From Leptospirales bacterium (lineage in GTDB: Bacteria; Spirochaetota; Leptospiria; Leptospirales; Leptonemataceae), in NCBI GenBank assembly GCA_014238275.1, contig JABABJ010000095.1, forward strand, positions 1 through 33,881: a stretch of DNA of 33,881 bases, in the 5' to 3' direction. Positions 33,020 through 33,881 of the stretch are shown piece by piece (position 1 is the first letter of the stretch; each line of letters opens with the position of its first letter). A model generated the notes under the pieces. The model did no database searches, had not been told where the DNA came from, and worked only from the letters and a program-made list of their open reading frames with translations. The translations under genes were made by a program, and so were the position numbers.

Positions 33020-33463
33020 CTATTTCTTAAGTCGAGGCCAGTTGCCACTAGCTTTTTTAATATTTGCTGCCTTGTTTCGAGCCCACTTGCTCTGCACTGA
33101 GCGATCGTAGTTCAGATAAAGCTTTCCTTGATGTATGTTCCATGCAACAGGATCAATATCTGCTGTATAACCTTTGGAAACAGCATAGGCACAAAAACCA
33201 CCGTATTGAGGAGCATATCTTGTAGGATTGCTCCGAAATAGGCTAAGGTGTGCCTTGCTAGAAAAGTACCAATTCGCACCTCTCCATCGATGGGCAAACT
33301 CTTTTTTCCCCTTTACAGGTTTTCCTTGCTTAAAGTAAGCTACCGTATCATAGCCGTGAATGGCTCTTTTTCCCAAGAACGAGCTATTCACTGGCTTAGC
33401 TTCTATAGCGAAAGCAAACAATACTATAGCAAACGTTATAGAACCCAAAAAAATCTTTCTCAT
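33020..33463 (-). CDS. Exported YHS-domain protein
   Basis: A 147-residue protein with a signal peptide (MRKIFLGSITFAIVLFAFA, cleaved near EAK). The mature part is one YHS domain: AIHGYDTVAYFKQGKPVKG, WYFSSKAHLSLFRSNPTRYA, PQYGGFCAYAVSKGYTADID and KLYLNYDRSVQSKWA. These small periplasmic domains are linked to metal binding in related proteins; the function of this subtype is not established. AGGAGG lies 7 nt before the ATG, the best ribosome binding site in the window. It is a single gene between two repeat blocks. Confidence 0.9.
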   Translation of the reverse strand: MRKIFLGSITFAIVLFAFAIEAKPVNSSFLGKRAIHGYDTVAYFKQGKPVKGKKEFAHRWRGANWYFSSKAHLSLFRSNPTRYAPQYGGFCAYAVSKGYTADIDPVAWNIHQGKLYLNYDRSVQSKWARNKAANIKKASGNWPRLKK

Positions 33464-33467
33464 TATC

Positions 33468-33475
33468 TGTACCTC
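33468..33475 (-). promoter_or_regulatory. Strong Shine-Dalgarno of the YHS gene
   Basis: On the minus strand TAGGAGGT precedes ATG 33463 by a few bases. It stands out because most genes here have weak sites. Confidence 0.7.
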
Positions 33476-33544
33476 CTAATAATTTAGCGATTTAGATCAC
33501 TAGAAAATATCTATATGAAAAACGCAAGCAAAAATTTTTAAAAT

Positions 33545-33825
33545 ATTGATAGCAAGAGGGATTCCCTGTTTTTTCGGCGTTTCTTATGTGAGCTAAGCCA
33601 TGGATACTTACTTATACTAACAATAGTCCCGACTTATCAGGCTTGTTACCATTTATAGGCGTGCCCGATCTGTTTTTAGTAGATATTCACTAGGACGATG
33701 GCTAATACCTAGTAGTAAAAACTCACCTTTTTAGTAAATATTAGCTAAAACTCCTGATTTTTCGGTGAGTTTCCTTCCCAGCAGAGGGGTACAGCGGACC
33801 CCCTCTCTGGAAACACGCCTCTATG
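33545..33825 (-). repeat. Dispersed modular hairpin repeat, right-edge copy
   Basis: The most complete copy, inverted relative to 1-235 and 12936-13195. From left: GAGGGATTCCCTG and TTTTTTCGGCG (core), CTTACTTATACTAACAA (shared with 14-41), AGGCGTGCCCGATCTG, then the 16-mer triplet at 33677-33692 (+), 33699-33714 (-, degraded) and 33732-33747 (+). The third lies inside an ACTCACC/GGTGAGT stem (33721-33727 with 33764-33770). A GC-rich hairpin (GGGGT 33786-33790, ACCCC 33798-33802, loop ACAGCGG) and CTCTCTGGAAAC close it. Confidence 0.85.
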
Positions 33826-33881
33826 GCATCGGGCATTGATTCCCGGGGAGGGGATCGACCCAGTCAATTACGGTATCATTG

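Noticed and set aside
33823-33881. Open frames on both strands at the right end (one minus-strand frame reads NDTVIDWVDPLPGNQCPMP then stop)
   Set aside because: Only about 20 codons before the window ends, and the opposite strand is open too; a partial gene cannot be shown.
1-33881. tRNA, rRNA, SRP RNA, tmRNA and CRISPR arrays
   Set aside because: No T-loop GGTTCRA with acceptor pairing, no rRNA-like block, no regular direct-repeat/spacer series was seen by eye.

Overview
The window looks like an AT-rich chromosomal stretch from a diderm spirochaete of the Leptospirales. This is an inference. It rests on a protein resembling the Leptospira-associated DUF1564 family, a ScpA whose N-terminus recalls Leptospira ScpA, a MetX-MetW pair, lipoprotein and beta-barrel-type envelope proteins, and a scpA-scpB-pheA-tyrA-cmk-rpsA gene order. 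No rRNA, tRNA, CRISPR array, phage gene or transposase was seen.

Layout, left to right. 1-235 is a copy of a dispersed repeat. 295-1464 (+) is a PLP sugar aminotransferase. 5799-1446 (-) is hisH-hisA plus a large exported peptidase/propeller/barrel protein. 8153-6030 (-) is a STAS protein with metX and metW. 9081-8314 (-) is an outer-membrane-like protein. 12150-9262 (-) is a pair of WYL regulators plus a J-domain protein, behind a 21-bp-arm palindrome. 12859-12389 (-) is the DUF1564-like gene, with repeat modules on both sides. 17334-13152 (-) is an RND transporter followed by a lipoprotein-type HExxH peptidase. 17790-20855 (+) is a one-helix small protein, argS and a 5-formyltetrahydrofolate cyclo-ligase. 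21396-28213 (+) is one long unit: scpA, scpB, pheA, tyrA, cmk, an S1 protein and a membrane protein. 31461-28261 (-) is rpsO-pnp-dut. 31589-32710 (+) is a GT2 glycosyltransferase, and 33463-33020 (-) is a YHS-domain protein. The right end is again the dispersed repeat, inverted relative to the left end.

Most genes are housekeeping: amino-acid biosynthesis (His, Met, Phe/Tyr), translation, chromosome condensation, RNA turnover and nucleotide sanitation. A minority are envelope or regulatory genes.

The unusual content is the noncoding DNA. A modular repeat family occurs at least six times. It combines a 16-bp near-palindrome (about TAGTAAATATTNGCTA, in a +/-/+ triplet), a conserved core, and hairpins whose stems differ between copies while some loops stay the same. 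Its edge supplies the stop codons of argS and of the exported peptidase, and it lies on both sides of the DUF1564-like gene. Separately, a ~68-bp promoter-like module with two TTGACA boxes occurs twice with only about three differences. One copy faces a 43-codon ORF, and the other faces a 16-codon ORF antisense to the end of metW.
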